The notes under the pieces: generated by a model
Database searches by the model: none
Seen by the model: only the letters and a program-made list of their open reading frames with translations
What the model was told of the DNA's origin: nothing
Source of the DNA: Ensifer adhaerens
GTDB taxonomy: Bacteria; Pseudomonadota; Alphaproteobacteria; Rhizobiales; Rhizobiaceae
Direction: 5' to 3'
DNA length: 64,000 nucleotides
Assembly (NCBI RefSeq): GCF_001270265.1
Contig: NZ_LGAP01000016.1
Location: forward strand, 62,001-126,000
Shown: in pieces, positions 18,141 to 29,334 of the stretch
Layout: every line of letters begins with the position of its first letter
Position numbering within the stretch: position 1 is the first letter of the stretch
Program-made: the position numbers and the translations under genes

Positions 18141-18240
18141 GCGCATAGCCCCGAAATCCGGATCGATTTTCGGAAAGGAATATGCGCAGCTTCAAAGTTT
18201 CAGAGCGACCTTGGCGCGTCCGGGACGCGCGGCGCTCTAG
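18141..18240. repeat. Dispersed palindromic repeat, family B-like diverged copy
   Basis: This element between ribF and ileS has a first hairpin bounded by GCGCAT (18141) and ATGCGC (18187) with an inner CCGAAATC/GATTTTCGG stem, then AGAGCG...CGCTCT ends around an inner GCGCGTCC/GGGACGCGC stem (about 18202-18238). The order of modules matches the family B copy at 552-653 but the sequence has diverged. The remaining 180 bp up to ribF show nothing that I can interpret. Confidence 0.6.
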
Positions 18241-18422
18241 AGATGACTGGGGCGTTGGAAACGCCGAAATCCCGGACCTTCCGGCGGCCTAGTGCGCGCG
18301 GAAAGCCGGGCCGATAATTCGCTGATCGATGGTCAATCGACGGTGCCGGGTCATGGTGGCCGGTTGTTTAAGGCGTTTTCGGCCTTTTGAAAAGGTCCGC
18401 CGCTTCGACGCGACGGATTTCT

Positions 18423-19406
18423 TTAGGCAAAGTTGATCCGGCGATCGATGTCGCCCAAGGGCGTGACACCGGAAAGAAGCGCCCTCGCCTCATCTTCGTC
18501 CTGGCGGATTTGCGCGACCAGCGGGTCGAGCCCGTCGAACTTCAGCTCGTCGCGCAGATGACCGAAGAACGAAACCGAACAGACCTCGCCGTAAAGATCG
18601 CCGGAAAAATCGAAGACGAAAGTTTCGAGCAGCGCCTCGCCGTCACTGTCGACTGTCGGACGCCGCCCGAAGCTGGCAACGCCATCGTAGAGCGAGCCGT
18701 CCGCCCGGCGGAAGCGCACGGCATAAATGCCGGTTCTAAGCTCGACCTCGGCAGGCAGGCGCATATTCGCCGTGGGATAGCCGAGACTACGTCCGAGCTT
18801 CTTGCCGTCGATCACTTCGGCCTCGACCGTGTAGCGATAGCCGAGAAGACCGGCTGCATGGGAAACGTCACCCTGGGCAAGCAGCGAGCGGATGAAGCTT
18901 GAGGAGATCACCGAGGCGTTCTCGTCACGGAAGGCGTCGACCAGAGTAACGCCGAAACCGTTTTCACCACCCGCCGCCATCAGGAAGGCCGGACCGCCTT
19001 CGCGCCCCTTGCCGAAATGGAAATCGAAGCCGGTGACGACATGCGAGGCGTGCAGCCATTCCAACAGGACCCGATGGATGAAATCGGATGCGGAAAGTTC
19101 GGAGAAGGTGCGATCGAACGGATATTCGATAACGGCGCCAAACCCCATGCCTTCGAGGATGCGGGCTTTCAGCGGCGCGGGCGTCAGCCGGAACACCGGT
19201 GTATCAGGCCGAAAAACGGTGCGAGGGTGAGGCTCGAAAGTCAGCACCAGAGCGGGTACGCCCCGCGCCTTGGCTTCTTCCAGCGCTCGTTCGAGCACCG
19301 ATTGGTGGCCGCGGTGCACACCGTCGAAATTGCCGATGGCGACTACGCCACCGCGCAGGCGCTCGGGCAGCGGGTCGCGGGTCTCGTTGCGATGAAAAAC
19401 CGTCAT
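18423..19406 (-). CDS. ribF: Bifunctional riboflavin kinase/FAD synthetase
   Basis: The protein has 327 residues. The N-terminal FMN adenylyltransferase domain shows VAIGNFDGVHRGHQ (about 22-35), the nucleotidyltransferase HxGH motif. The C-terminal riboflavin kinase domain (about 185-310) shows LGRSLGYPTANM and an FDGDLYGE-like FDFSGDLYGE. The enzyme makes FMN then FAD from riboflavin and ATP. It lies 13 bp after the HAD-IIA gene on the same strand and is likely co-transcribed. Confidence 0.94.
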   Translation of the reverse strand: MTVFHRNETRDPLPERLRGGVVAIGNFDGVHRGHQSVLERALEEAKARGVPALVLTFEPHPRTVFRPDTPVFRLTPAPLKARILEGMGFGAVIEYPFDRTFSELSASDFIHRVLLEWLHASHVVTGFDFHFGKGREGGPAFLMAAGGENGFGVTLVDAFRDENASVISSSFIRSLLAQGDVSHAAGLLGYRYTVEAEVIDGKKLGRSLGYPTANMRLPAEVELRTGIYAVRFRRADGSLYDGVASFGRRPTVDSDGEALLETFVFDFSGDLYGEVCSVSFFGHLRDELKFDGLDPLVAQIRQDEDEARALLSGVTPLGDIDRRINFA

Positions 19407-19419
19407 CTCAGTCTTCCCG

Positions 19420-20268
19420 TCACGCGAGCCTGGGCATCCACCACTTCGGCGAGGCGCCCTCCTTTTTCAGGAAGGCTGTAAGCTTCGCTTCGTCGGTCCG
19501 GCTTTCGTTCATGTATTCCTGCGCGTGAATACCGGCGCTTATGTAGAGCAGATCGAAACCGGCATCCTGGGCACCCTTGACGTCGGTCGGCATGCCGTCG
19601 CCGACAGCGATGACACGCGACAGATCGAGTGGACCGCGAACAGCCTTGGCTTCCGTCAGCGCGGCGCGGTAGATCGAGATATAGGGTTTTCCGGCGATGC
19701 GGGCTTCGCCGCCGAGCTCCTCGTAGAGCTTGGCGATGGCGCCGGCGCAGGGGATCAGCCGGTGGCCGCGCTCGACCACCAGATCCGGATTGGCGCAGAT
19801 AAACGGAATCTTGCGCTTGGCAAGACCGGTCAGTGTCGCGCGGTAATGCTCCGGCGTTTCGGTTTCATCGTCATAGAAGCCGGCGCAGACGACGGTCTCG
19901 GCATCCTCCGACGAAACGATCTCGGTGCCGAGCCCTTCGAGCAACGGCAGATCGCGTTCGGCGCCGATGAAGAAGATCTTCTTGTCGGCTGCAGCGATCA
20001 AAGTGCGGGTCACATCGCCCGACGTGACGATGCGATCATAGGCTTCATCGGGAACGCCAAGCCCGCGGATCTGTACCTTGACGCTCGGGCTCGGCCGGGG
20101 CGAGTTGGTGATGAGAACAACCGTCAGGCCTGCGGCACGCGCTTCCGCCAGGGCCTCGCAGGCCGACGCAAACGCCTGAACGCCGTTGTGGAGAACACCC
20201 CAGACGTCACAGAGCACGACGTCATAGCGCCCTGCGATTTCCCGAAAACTGTTGATCCTTGCGGCCAT
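19420..20268 (-). CDS. HAD-superfamily class IIA hydrolase (TIGR01459 type)
   Basis: The protein has 282 residues from the ATG at 20268, which has an AGGA ribosome site upstream; the frame continues to 20475 but that part is unsupported. HAD motifs: VLCDVWGVLHNG (nucleophile Asp), VLITNSPRPS (motif II) and AVGDGMPTDVKGA (acidic motif). The large class IIA cap makes it similar to NagD-like phosphatases. The substrate is unknown. It precedes ribF on the same strand, a conserved rhizobial arrangement, and is divergent from groES. Confidence 0.85.
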   Translation of the reverse strand: MAARINSFREIAGRYDVVLCDVWGVLHNGVQAFASACEALAEARAAGLTVVLITNSPRPSPSVKVQIRGLGVPDEAYDRIVTSGDVTRTLIAAADKKIFFIGAERDLPLLEGLGTEIVSSEDAETVVCAGFYDDETETPEHYRATLTGLAKRKIPFICANPDLVVERGHRLIPCAGAIAKLYEELGGEARIAGKPYISIYRAALTEAKAVRGPLDLSRVIAVGDGMPTDVKGAQDAGFDLLYISAGIHAQEYMNESRTDEAKLTAFLKKEGASPKWWMPRLA

Positions 20269-20614
20269 GCGGGCTTCCTGCAAACTCGGTTTCCGGCTTG
20301 CATCGCAAGGAAGGGGCAAGAATACAAGCCTCGGCCCCAGAAAAACGCCGCCGTTCCCAAGGATTCGACGACCGGCTGCCCCTTCCGCCCCGAGGGGACC
20401 GACGGACAACCGGACCTCGACAAGGTACCGCTTGCGCGGCGGAAACCTCGTCGGGCAACAGGACGAAACAAACATTCAAGACCAAGCTTCGCCCAAATTC
20501 CGACTGCTTCGTGCCACAAGGATGCGCGCGTGCCCACCCCGGCCCGGCAGCCGTTGGTCTCCAGTCATGCCCCGCCGATAACCATGTCGCCTGAAATTTT
20601 TTGATCGGCCAATC

Positions 20615-20643
20615 CTTGACTCGTCCAGGAGCCAGCCTTATCT
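20615..20643 (+). promoter_or_regulatory. Likely groESL promoter
   Basis: CTTGAC at 20615-20620 is followed after 16 bp by CTTATCT (20637-20643). This fits alphaproteobacterial -35/-10 spacing and the heat-shock (RpoH) type CTTGA motif. It ends just before the CIRCE operator, so a transcript would start at or in the operator. The 345 bp between this point and the HAD-IIA start hold no other feature that I can see. Confidence 0.55.
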
Positions 20644-20651
20644 CGGCCTCG

Positions 20652-20678
20652 CTAGCACTCGACAACAGGGAGTGCTAA
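20652..20678. promoter_or_regulatory. CIRCE operator (HrcA binding site)
   Basis: CTAGCACTC (20652-20660), 9-bp spacer, GAGTGCTAA (20670-20678). This is the conserved CIRCE inverted repeat with one base different in the left arm (C in place of T at the first position). HrcA bound here represses groESL at normal temperature; GroE availability controls HrcA activity. Its location 60 bp upstream of groES is typical. Confidence 0.93.
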
Positions 20679-20737
20679 CACCCATCCATCGGGTCGATGA
20701 ACGATCCGTAATGTCATTTGATCGAGGGATTAGACTA

Positions 20738-21034
20738 ATGGCAAGCACCAATTTCCGCCCGCTGCACGACCGCGTTGTCGTCCGCCGCGTCGAGTCTGAG
20801 GAAAAGACCAAGGGCGGCATCATCATTCCGGACACCGCTAAGGAAAAGCCGCAGGAAGGCGAAATCGTCGCTGTTGGCTCGGGCGCCCGTGACGAAAGCG
20901 GCAAGGTTGTTGCTCTCGATGTCAAGGCTGGCGACCGCGTTCTGTTCGGCAAGTGGTCGGGCACCGAAGTCAAGATCAACGGCGAAGACCTTCTCATCAT
21001 GAAGGAAGCCGACATCATGGGCATCATCGGCTGA
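20738..21034 (+). CDS. groES: Co-chaperonin GroES
   Basis: The protein has 98 residues from the ATG at 20738 ([15 protein letters not shown]). The mobile loop region is visible ([18 protein letters not shown], about 17-34). It caps the GroEL ring for protein folding in the cytoplasm. A GAGGG lies upstream. The frame extends further upstream, into the CIRCE element, and that extension is not coding. groEL follows after 62 bp. Confidence 0.97.
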   Translation: MASTNFRPLHDRVVVRRVESEEKTKGGIIIPDTAKEKPQEGEIVAVGSGARDESGKVVALDVKAGDRVLFGKWSGTEVKINGEDLLIMKEADIMGIIG

Positions 21035-21078
21035 TCCGCCGTCGTCCACACCTTTCCATGACAACCAATGGGCAATGA

Positions 21079-22950
<1,872 letters not shown>

Positions 22951-23004
22951 ACAGCCTTATCGCGGACCTGTTCAAGCAGATCCACGGTGATCCATCCGGA
23001 TCGG

Positions 23005-23037
23005 AAAGGGCGACCCTCGGGTCGCCCTTTCTTGTTT
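23005..23037 (+). terminator. Rho-independent terminator of groESL
   Basis: AAAGGGCGACCC and its complement GGGTCGCCCTTT (23005-23016 and 23019-23030) form a strong stem followed by CTTGTTTTT. It lies about 270 bp past the groEL stop because the tandem duplication is between them, so the groESL mRNA would carry the duplicated tail in its 3' UTR. Confidence 0.88.
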
Positions 23038-23498
23038 TTGCGGCAATCCGCCGGCTGCATCTCACGTGCACGTCAAAGCTGTCCGCAGGAAAAATTACCC
23101 GGCAGCTGCAGCAGCACTAAAAAGACGTTGAAGTCGAAAAAAAACGAACTATAACACCGCCCCAAGTGGACAGAGATTCACGAGAGACTGGATCACGGGC
23201 CCAAAGCGAGCGAAAAATCGCTCAAACTTTTCGTATTAACTGTGTGTCCAAGCTCTCTTTGAGAACATCACGCAAAGCATATAAGTATTTAATCGCAAAG
23301 TAAGCCAACTTTTCCTGCGAAATCATTTCGCTTGGCGGGCTGCATCACAGTTTCGCGACCTTTCAGTACAGAAAAATGCACACGACCTATCGTGCGCGTT
23401 CTTCTTTCTATCGGTCGATGGCAGGCGAAGGTTGTATATTGGGATGTGCTTGCCTGGTCGGACAACGACGTTCGCCAGGGGCCGCGCTGGGGTAGACC
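23038..23498. other. AT-richer intergenic region without a recognised gene
   Basis: The stretch contains several A-runs (for example eight A residues near 23137), a short TATAAGTATTTAATC segment near 23280-23295 and CGAGCGAAAAATCGCTC (imperfect hairpin near 23207). A frame open from 23332 overlaps the next gene in another phase and shows no protein-like composition. It may hold the promoter of the PAS-like gene. Confidence 0.5.
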
Positions 23499-23945
23499 GT
23501 GTTTAAGATCACGAGAACAAATTCAGTTCCCCTTGGCGTCCCCGGGCAGATGCATGCCGGCCTTCCGCATCAGGAATTCCTGGAGCAGTTCTGCGTCTCC
23601 GAGGGATGGTCGGGCGATCTGTCGACGGGCCTGTTCCGGCTTGGCGAGAAGGCTTCGGCTATCCACGGCCTCAACGAGAGCGAATGCGGTCTGCTCAACT
23701 TCGTGCGCTGCTACGACCCTGCCGACCGCAACCACGTGCTCGAACTTTTCGAGCAGGCGGCAACCAGTTGCTCGTCCTTCTGCTTCTCGACGACGATCAG
23801 CCTCGAATCCGGCCACAAGCAGCCGGTGTTCTGCATCGGTGAATCCTCGGGCCTCGAGGAGCGCTATTCAGGCACGATTCACGGTATCTTCTTCTTCCCG
23901 CGCTTCCTTGTCGAAGGCGCCGGAAAGATGCTGCTGCGTCAGTAG
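23499..23945 (+). CDS. Conserved hypothetical protein with a PAS-like fold
   Basis: The protein has 148 residues from a GTG at 23499; an ATG at 23550 is an alternative start. The run SGDLSTGLFRLGEKASAI, LLNFVRCYDPADRNHVLELF and HGIFFFPRF reads like a rhizobial PAS domain: the LF.LG start and the D..RV/VLEL helix are PAS-like, but no effector domain follows. It is convergent with the GGDEF/EAL gene across a 74-bp gap. The call of a PAS fold is weak; the gene itself looks real by composition. Confidence 0.6.
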   Translation: MFKITRTNSVPLGVPGQMHAGLPHQEFLEQFCVSEGWSGDLSTGLFRLGEKASAIHGLNESECGLLNFVRCYDPADRNHVLELFEQAATSCSSFCFSTTISLESGHKQPVFCIGESSGLEERYSGTIHGIFFFPRFLVEGAGKMLLRQ

Positions 23946-24019
23946 GCGCATCCTCGACTTTGACTGATGTCTCCGGCCCCACCGGAGACATGGAGCAGGG
24001 GCGTAAAGGCGCGGCGCCC

Positions 24020-26824
24020 TCAGGCTGCCGCCACCTTCACCTTACCGGTAGCGAGAGTTGAGATCGGTGCCGGCCTGCCGAGCAGGTAACCCTGTGCCTC
24101 GTCACATCCTTCCGCCTGCAGGATCTCGAGCTGCTTCTGCGTCTCGACGCCTTCGGCCAGGACGGGAACGGAGAGGCTCTGCCCGAGGGCCAGGATGGCG
24201 CGGACGATCGCCTTGGCCTGCGGGCTTGCTTCCACCTCCCACATGAAGCTCTTGTCGAGCTTGATCTTGTCGAACGGGAAGGACCGCAGCGTCTCGAGCG
24301 ACGAATAGCCGGTGCCGAAGTCGTCGATCGCGATGGTGACCCCAAGCTCCTTGATCTGGCGGAGGGTCAGAAGCGCGCGCTCCTTGTCGTCGATGATCGT
24401 CGATTCCGTGATTTCAAGTTCCAGCCGCTTCGGGTCGAGCCCGGTTTCGGAAAGCACCTCCTCGACCAGGCTGACGATGTCGCCATTGGCAAGCTGCACG
24501 GGCGAAAGATTGACGGCGATCTTGTGGGTGCTTTGCCAACCCGCGGCCTCGCGGCAGGCCTCGCGCAGAACCCATTCGCCGATCGGCAGGATCGCGCCGC
24601 ATTCTTCTGCAAGCGGAATGAACTCGTTCGGGGGCACCATGCCGCGTTCGGGATGGTGCCAGCGCAGAAGCACTTCATAACCGATGACGTCGCCGGTCAT
24701 CACCGACTTCTGAACCTGATAATGCAGCGCCAGCTGTTTCTTCTCGATCGCATCCCACAGGTCGTTGGCAAGGCTACGCCTTTGGCGCGCGGCCTCATCC
24801 ATTGAAACTTCGTAGAAGCAGACGGTCTGGTTCAGCGCAGCCTTGGCGCGGTACATCGCAAGGTCGGCATTGTTGATCAGCGTGTCGGCCGTCTCGGCGT
24901 CCTGCGGATAGATGGCGACACCCATGCTGCCGCCGGACTTCAACTCGAAGTCGCCGAACCGCATTTCCTCATGCAGGCTCTTCTCGATGCGGCGGAGGAA
25001 GTCGTTAAGTTCGGACAGTTCCTCGAAGCACTTGACGGCTGCGAACTCATCGCCGCCGAAGCGTGCCACGAATTCGCCTTCCAGCAGCAGCGATTTCATC
25101 CGCTGGGCAATCGTCACCAGCACGAAATCGCCGGCGGCATGGCCATGCAGATCGTTGACTTCCTTGAACTTGTTGAGGTCGAGACCGATCACGGCAACCT
25201 TGCGCGAGAACCAGGCGGCCGCATCGAGCTCTTCTTCCAGATAGCTGCTGAACTGCAGCCGGTTCGGAAGGCCCGTCAGGCTGTCGTGGCGCGCGAGGAA
25301 CGAAATCTGCTCCTCGCTGTCCAGGCGTTCGGTGATGTCCTCGTAGGTGCTGACCCAGCCACCATCGGCAAGGGTGCGATGCTTGGTCAGGATCGAGCGT
25401 CCATTCGGCAGCTTTTCGACGATGTCGCCACCGCCCTTGCCGACCATGTCGACGCGATGCTTCTGGTAGAGCTCGTCTGATTTCGCCCGGGCGATTGCCG
25501 GGTCGGAATAGGTGCGGGCAAAAACCTCGTCGAGGATCTGGCGGAACGTCAGGCCTTTTCCGGCCAGCGTCTCGGAGAAACCGAAGATCTCGCGGCAGCG
25601 CCGGTTCGAAAGCAGCAGACGGTCGCCGCTGTCGAAGAGGCAAATGCCCTGCGACATGTTCTCAAGCGCAATGTCGAGATTCTTGCTCACTTCGGCGATG
25701 CGATCCGCATCGACCTTTTCCTTGGTGATGTCCTTGACGATCTTGATGAAGCCCGCATGCGTGCCATCCTCGTGCAGGAAGGGATCGATCACCACATGCG
25801 CCCAGAAGCGCGTGCCATCCCTGCGGTAGCGCCAGCCTTCACACTCGAACTTGCCGTTGGTATAGGCTTCGTCGAGCGCCTGTTGCGGTACCCCTGCCCG
25901 CTGATCCTCGGGCGAATAGAAGCATGCGAAACTCTTGCCGACGATTTCGTCGGCTGTATACCCCTTGTTGGCTTCGGCGCCGGCATTCCAGCTCGCGACG
26001 TGGCCTTTCACGTCGAGCATGTAGATGGCGTAGTCCTTGACGCTTCGCACGAAGCGGGCGAATTCGCGCTCGGACGCGGCAGCGGAAAGCTCAGCATGGT
26101 GCGCAAAACCCGCGGCAAGCAAGACCATGGTCAACAGGAAGAAAGCGGTTCCGGCGATGACGAAGACCAGAAAATGCGGCTGCATCATTCCCTCGGGCGA
26201 CGCCGACAGCAAATCGGCCTCGATCGTCACGGCGCCCATCGCAGTGAAGTGCAAGGCGACGATGCCAAGCGTCATGAAGAGCGTCGCGAGAATTTTCGCC
26301 TTCAGAGGTCGATCGATGTGCGTGACGGCCCGCAAGGCACCGATATCGAACAGGGAACCGGAGACGACGGAGACGACGACAAGCGTCCAGTCCCAGCGGA
26401 TGCTGCCTGGAACATCGAGCGCCGCCATGCCGAGGAAATGCATGCAGGCGACACCGGAGCCGAGAACGATGCCGCCAGCAATCCAGGCGACAGCTCCCTG
26501 CGCATAGGTGGCAATCAGCAGGGCCATCGTCGTCAGAACGACCGCGGCGCCAAGCGACAGGGCCGTCAGATCGATCTGGTAGCCGAGTACGACGCCTGGA
26601 TCGTAGGCAAGCATGGCGATGAAGTGGGTCGCCCAGATGCCGAAGCCGCTGGCGATGCCGGCAGCCACTGCCCATATCGCCTTCGCCTTGCCCGTGGAGG
26701 AGCGTCCTCGCTGAAGCAAGGTCACCGCGCCGTAGCTCGAAAGGAAGCAGATGAGGGCGGCGAGCACGACCAGCTTGGGATCATGCTCGACCACGAGGCA
26801 TGTAAGAACCTTGAACATCGCCAA
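24020..26824 (-). CDS. Membrane diguanylate cyclase/phosphodiesterase (MHYT-PAS-PAS-GGDEF-EAL)
   Basis: The protein has 934 residues. Residues about 1-245 form a seven-helix MHYT sensor with the motifs WATHFIAM, CMHFLGMAAL and ALHFTAMGAV. Two PAS domains follow (about 255-375 and 385-495), then GGDEF with the intact signature RFGGDEF (590-594 for GGDEF) and EAL with EVLLRW at 717-719 in place of EAL, NLSPVQL, ESTIIDD and DDFGTGYSS. Both catalytic halves keep key residues, so it could make and break c-di-GMP. MHYT domains are proposed to bind copper and sense O2, CO or NO. The gene appears monocistronic. Confidence 0.92.
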   Translation of the reverse strand: MAMFKVLTCLVVEHDPKLVVLAALICFLSSYGAVTLLQRGRSSTGKAKAIWAVAAGIASGFGIWATHFIAMLAYDPGVVLGYQIDLTALSLGAAVVLTTMALLIATYAQGAVAWIAGGIVLGSGVACMHFLGMAALDVPGSIRWDWTLVVVSVVSGSLFDIGALRAVTHIDRPLKAKILATLFMTLGIVALHFTAMGAVTIEADLLSASPEGMMQPHFLVFVIAGTAFFLLTMVLLAAGFAHHAELSAAASEREFARFVRSVKDYAIYMLDVKGHVASWNAGAEANKGYTADEIVGKSFACFYSPEDQRAGVPQQALDEAYTNGKFECEGWRYRRDGTRFWAHVVIDPFLHEDGTHAGFIKIVKDITKEKVDADRIAEVSKNLDIALENMSQGICLFDSGDRLLLSNRRCREIFGFSETLAGKGLTFRQILDEVFARTYSDPAIARAKSDELYQKHRVDMVGKGGGDIVEKLPNGRSILTKHRTLADGGWVSTYEDITERLDSEEQISFLARHDSLTGLPNRLQFSSYLEEELDAAAWFSRKVAVIGLDLNKFKEVNDLHGHAAGDFVLVTIAQRMKSLLLEGEFVARFGGDEFAAVKCFEELSELNDFLRRIEKSLHEEMRFGDFELKSGGSMGVAIYPQDAETADTLINNADLAMYRAKAALNQTVCFYEVSMDEAARQRRSLANDLWDAIEKKQLALHYQVQKSVMTGDVIGYEVLLRWHHPERGMVPPNEFIPLAEECGAILPIGEWVLREACREAAGWQSTHKIAVNLSPVQLANGDIVSLVEEVLSETGLDPKRLELEITESTIIDDKERALLTLRQIKELGVTIAIDDFGTGYSSLETLRSFPFDKIKLDKSFMWEVEASPQAKAIVRAILALGQSLSVPVLAEGVETQKQLEILQAEGCDEAQGYLLGRPAPISTLATGKVKVAAA

Positions 26825-27037
26825 ACGCCTAAATGAAACTTCTGGTCCGGAAAGGGATCTCCCACTTCCGGTTTATCGCTTCTGTTGGCGTCGTGCGGTT
26901 TAAGGAATGGTGAAAGTCAGCGCGCAACTGACGTTTCGAAACAGGACAATGCTTTCGTCCTTAACGAAGGCTGAAATGCCACCGCCTTGTAGTTGAACAT
27001 TTCGAACCGGCGCAATGACACCGTGACGGTCGCGCCA

Positions 27038-28261
27038 CTAAGCTTGAGCCAGAAGCGCTTTCAGGTCCGATTGCGGATCGGCAATTACCGCCCTGTCCGG
27101 GTGGATGCCCGTCTCCAGAAGCTTCTTGCCGGTGACATAGGCCTTGGCGTCGTTAATCGCGTCGACGGCCAAGAGCTTGCCCTCTCGGAAGTACCAGACG
27201 GAAACGCTGCCCTCGCGCGGGCCGGGGCGAACGATGGTTTCGTCGTGACCGAGGCCAAAGCCGGCAATCTGCAGTTTGACGTCGTACTGGTCCGACCAGA
27301 ACCACGGCTTGGGAGCATAGGGCTCGACCCCGCCGCCAATGACGGCCGCCACCGCCTCGGCCTGATCCACGGCATTCTGAACGGATTCAAGGCGGATGCG
27401 CATGTTGTCCCACGGTTGGACGGCGCAATCGCCCATCGCGAAAATTGCCGGATCGGTGGTGCGGCCGTGGCTGTCGACAACGATGCCGCCGGCGGTTTCG
27501 AGGCCGGCGGCATGCGCCAGGTGATCGTTGGCCGTCACGCCGATGCCGACGATGACGAGGTCGACCGCAAGCACCGACCCGTCGGACAGCTCGACACCGG
27601 TCACGCGGCCATTCTCGCCGACCAGCCGGTTGAGCCCTGTTCCCTCGCGGATATCGACACCGCGCGACCGATGGATCTCGCGCACGATGCCCGACGTTGC
27701 CGAGGAGGCGACGCGCTGCAGGATGCGGTCGGCCATCTCGATCACTGTGACCTCAAGCCCAAGCGTGCGCGCAACCGCCGCGGCCTCGAGGCCGATATAG
27801 CCGCCGCCGACGACAAGCGCCCGCTTGCCCGGCTTCATCTCTTCGGCCAGCAGGTCGGCATCCCTGAAATCGCGGACGGTGAAAACGCCGTCGAGGTCGC
27901 CGCCGACCGAGGCCGGCAAACGACGTGGGGTGGCGCCGGTTGCAAATGCCAGGGTCTCGTAGTCGAGCGAAGTGCCGTCGCTCAACGTCACGCGCCTGGC
28001 GGCGCGGTCGAGCTCCGTCACCGTGGTCGAGAGCTGGATATCGACGTTGTGCTCGCCGTACCAGGCCTCCGGGCGATAGAGCAGCCGATCGAGGCTCATC
28101 TCGCGAAGCAGATACTTCTTGGAAAGCGGCGGGCGCTGATAGGGCAGGCTTGCCTCGGACGCGACCATGGTGATCGGCCTTTCGTCCTTCAGCGCCCGCA
28201 GTTTGGCGACCAACGCAAAGGCGGCCTGACCGCCACCGATAACAACAAGCCTTCCGGACAC
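27038..28261 (-). CDS. NAD(P)/FAD-dependent oxidoreductase (ferredoxin reductase type)
   Basis: The protein has 407 residues with two Rossmann motifs, VVIGGGQAAFALVAKLR for FAD (about 5-21) and VVGGGYIGLEAAAVARTLG for NAD(P)H (about 148-166), plus the FAD-contacting FAMGDCA near 275 and the C-terminal reductase domain. This is the family of putidaredoxin/rhodocoxin reductases that pass electrons to a [2Fe-2S] ferredoxin or a Rieske oxygenase. No oxygenase or ferredoxin is adjacent here, so the partner is unknown. Confidence 0.85.
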   Translation of the reverse strand: MSGRLVVIGGGQAAFALVAKLRALKDERPITMVASEASLPYQRPPLSKKYLLREMSLDRLLYRPEAWYGEHNVDIQLSTTVTELDRAARRVTLSDGTSLDYETLAFATGATPRRLPASVGGDLDGVFTVRDFRDADLLAEEMKPGKRALVVGGGYIGLEAAAVARTLGLEVTVIEMADRILQRVASSATSGIVREIHRSRGVDIREGTGLNRLVGENGRVTGVELSDGSVLAVDLVIVGIGVTANDHLAHAAGLETAGGIVVDSHGRTTDPAIFAMGDCAVQPWDNMRIRLESVQNAVDQAEAVAAVIGGGVEPYAPKPWFWSDQYDVKLQIAGFGLGHDETIVRPGPREGSVSVWYFREGKLLAVDAINDAKAYVTGKKLLETGIHPDRAVIADPQSDLKALLAQA

Positions 28262-28354
28262 GCTCTCACCCGTCGTTTATTCGTTTGTACAACAAGGCGT
28301 AGCCTTTCCACCCGAGCCACGTCAACTCGCACGAATGGCCACACCGCCGGCGGC

Positions 28355-28522
28355 TCAGACCTTGGCCGGGATTTCCATCCCTTTTTGGGCTGCCGGGCGC
28401 GCCAGCCCGCGCTCGACCCAAGCCATCACATTCGGGAAACTCCTGTAGTCGTCCTCGAAACGAATGGCGGGAACGGCGTCCGCCGCTTGCGCGGCGTAGA
28501 TAAGGTCATTCGCGGGCGTTTG
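28355..28522 (-). pseudogene. Remnant of a glutathione S-transferase (C-terminal end only)
   Basis: Between hisG and the oxidoreductase a minus-strand frame of 55 codons runs from 28522 to a TGA at 28355-28357. Its end reads FPNVMAWVERGLARP and then AAQKGMEIP, the typical C-terminal helix of bacterial glutathione S-transferases, preceded by ANDLIYAAQAADAVPAIRF. The frame is closed upstream by an in-frame stop at 28523-28525, and no other frame continues the protein. No start codon with a ribosome site is evident. This looks like a decayed gene; the rest up to hisG holds only a 17-bp inverted repeat at 28542-28558 (TTACCG/CGGTAA). Confidence 0.6.
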
Positions 28523-28638
28523 TCAGCGGGTGAGGCAAAATTTACCGCGTTACGGTAATCGCAGCGCCCGGCGCCGAAGGACCAGGGCGTGCCCGCCGGC
28601 GAGACGGGCGGCTGGTGCACGTCTCGAAAAGCCAAGGG

Positions 28639-29334
28639 TCAGAGCGCGCCGCGCACGGCCGCGATGATCCGGTCGACGACCGGGTCGCCATCGTGCGCCG
28701 GCTTGCGTGCGCGCACCAGGCAGGCTTCCGACCGCAGGATGACGCCGTCGGCAAGGATCTTCAGGTGGTTGGCGTGCAGGGTCGAGCCGGTCGAGGTGAT
28801 ATCGACAATGATATCGGCGGAGCCGGAGGCCGGCGCGCCCTCGGTCGCCCCGAGGCTCTCGACGATCCGGTAGAGCTGGATACCGTGACTGCCCGAGAAA
28901 TGGTTCTGCGTCAGCCGCCAGTATTTCGTGGCGATCGCCAGCCGCCGGCCGTGGCGGGCGCGAAAGTCGGCAGCAACGTCACCGAGGTCTGCCATGGTGT
29001 CGACGTCGTACCAGATCTCCGGAACCGCGACGACGACATCGGCATGACCGAAGCCGAGGCGAGCGCAGAACTCGACGCGGGCATCGGCATTGGCAAGGCC
29101 CTCGCGCACGAGATCCTCCCCCGTGACGCCGAAATCGATCGTGCCGTTGCCGAGTTCGCGCGAAATCTCCGAGGCCGACAGGAAGGCGATCTCGACATCG
29201 TCCCAGCCTTCGACCCGGCCGCGATAGGAGCGGTCATTGCCGACGGCAACGATCTTCATGCCGGCGCGCTCGAAGATCGCGGAGGCGTCGTCCTTCATCC
29301 GCCCCTTGGACGGCAGTGCGATGGTGATGGTCAT
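28639..29334 (-). CDS. hisG: ATP phosphoribosyltransferase, catalytic subunit (short form)
   Basis: HisG makes N1-(5-phosphoribosyl)-ATP, the first step of histidine synthesis. The 231-residue length identifies the short form that lacks the C-terminal regulatory domain and requires HisZ. The PRPP-binding motif [19 protein letters not shown] is near residues 155-175. Its ATG overlaps the hisZ stop in an ATGA, so translation is coupled and subunits are made together. Confidence 0.94.
   Translation of the reverse strand: MTITIALPSKGRMKDDASAIFERAGMKIVAVGNDRSYRGRVEGWDDVEIAFLSASEISRELGNGTIDFGVTGEDLVREGLANADARVEFCARLGFGHADVVVAVPEIWYDVDTMADLGDVAADFRARHGRRLAIATKYWRLTQNHFSGSHGIQLYRIVESLGATEGAPASGSADIIVDITSTGSTLHANHLKILADGVILRSEACLVRARKPAHDGDPVVDRIIAAVRGAL

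Noticed and set aside
13934..18148. Open frame of 1404 codons on the plus strand
   Set aside because: It is antisense to the GNAT, lipoprotein and ileS genes, in a codon phase where high-GC genes often leave the opposite strand open. The protein has no recognisable domain and the sense genes are certain.
23332..23967. Longer frame of 211 codons overlapping the PAS-like gene
   Set aside because: The sequence is Ser/Arg-rich in the wrong phase and begins in AT-rich non-coding DNA; the 148-codon frame has a protein-like pattern.
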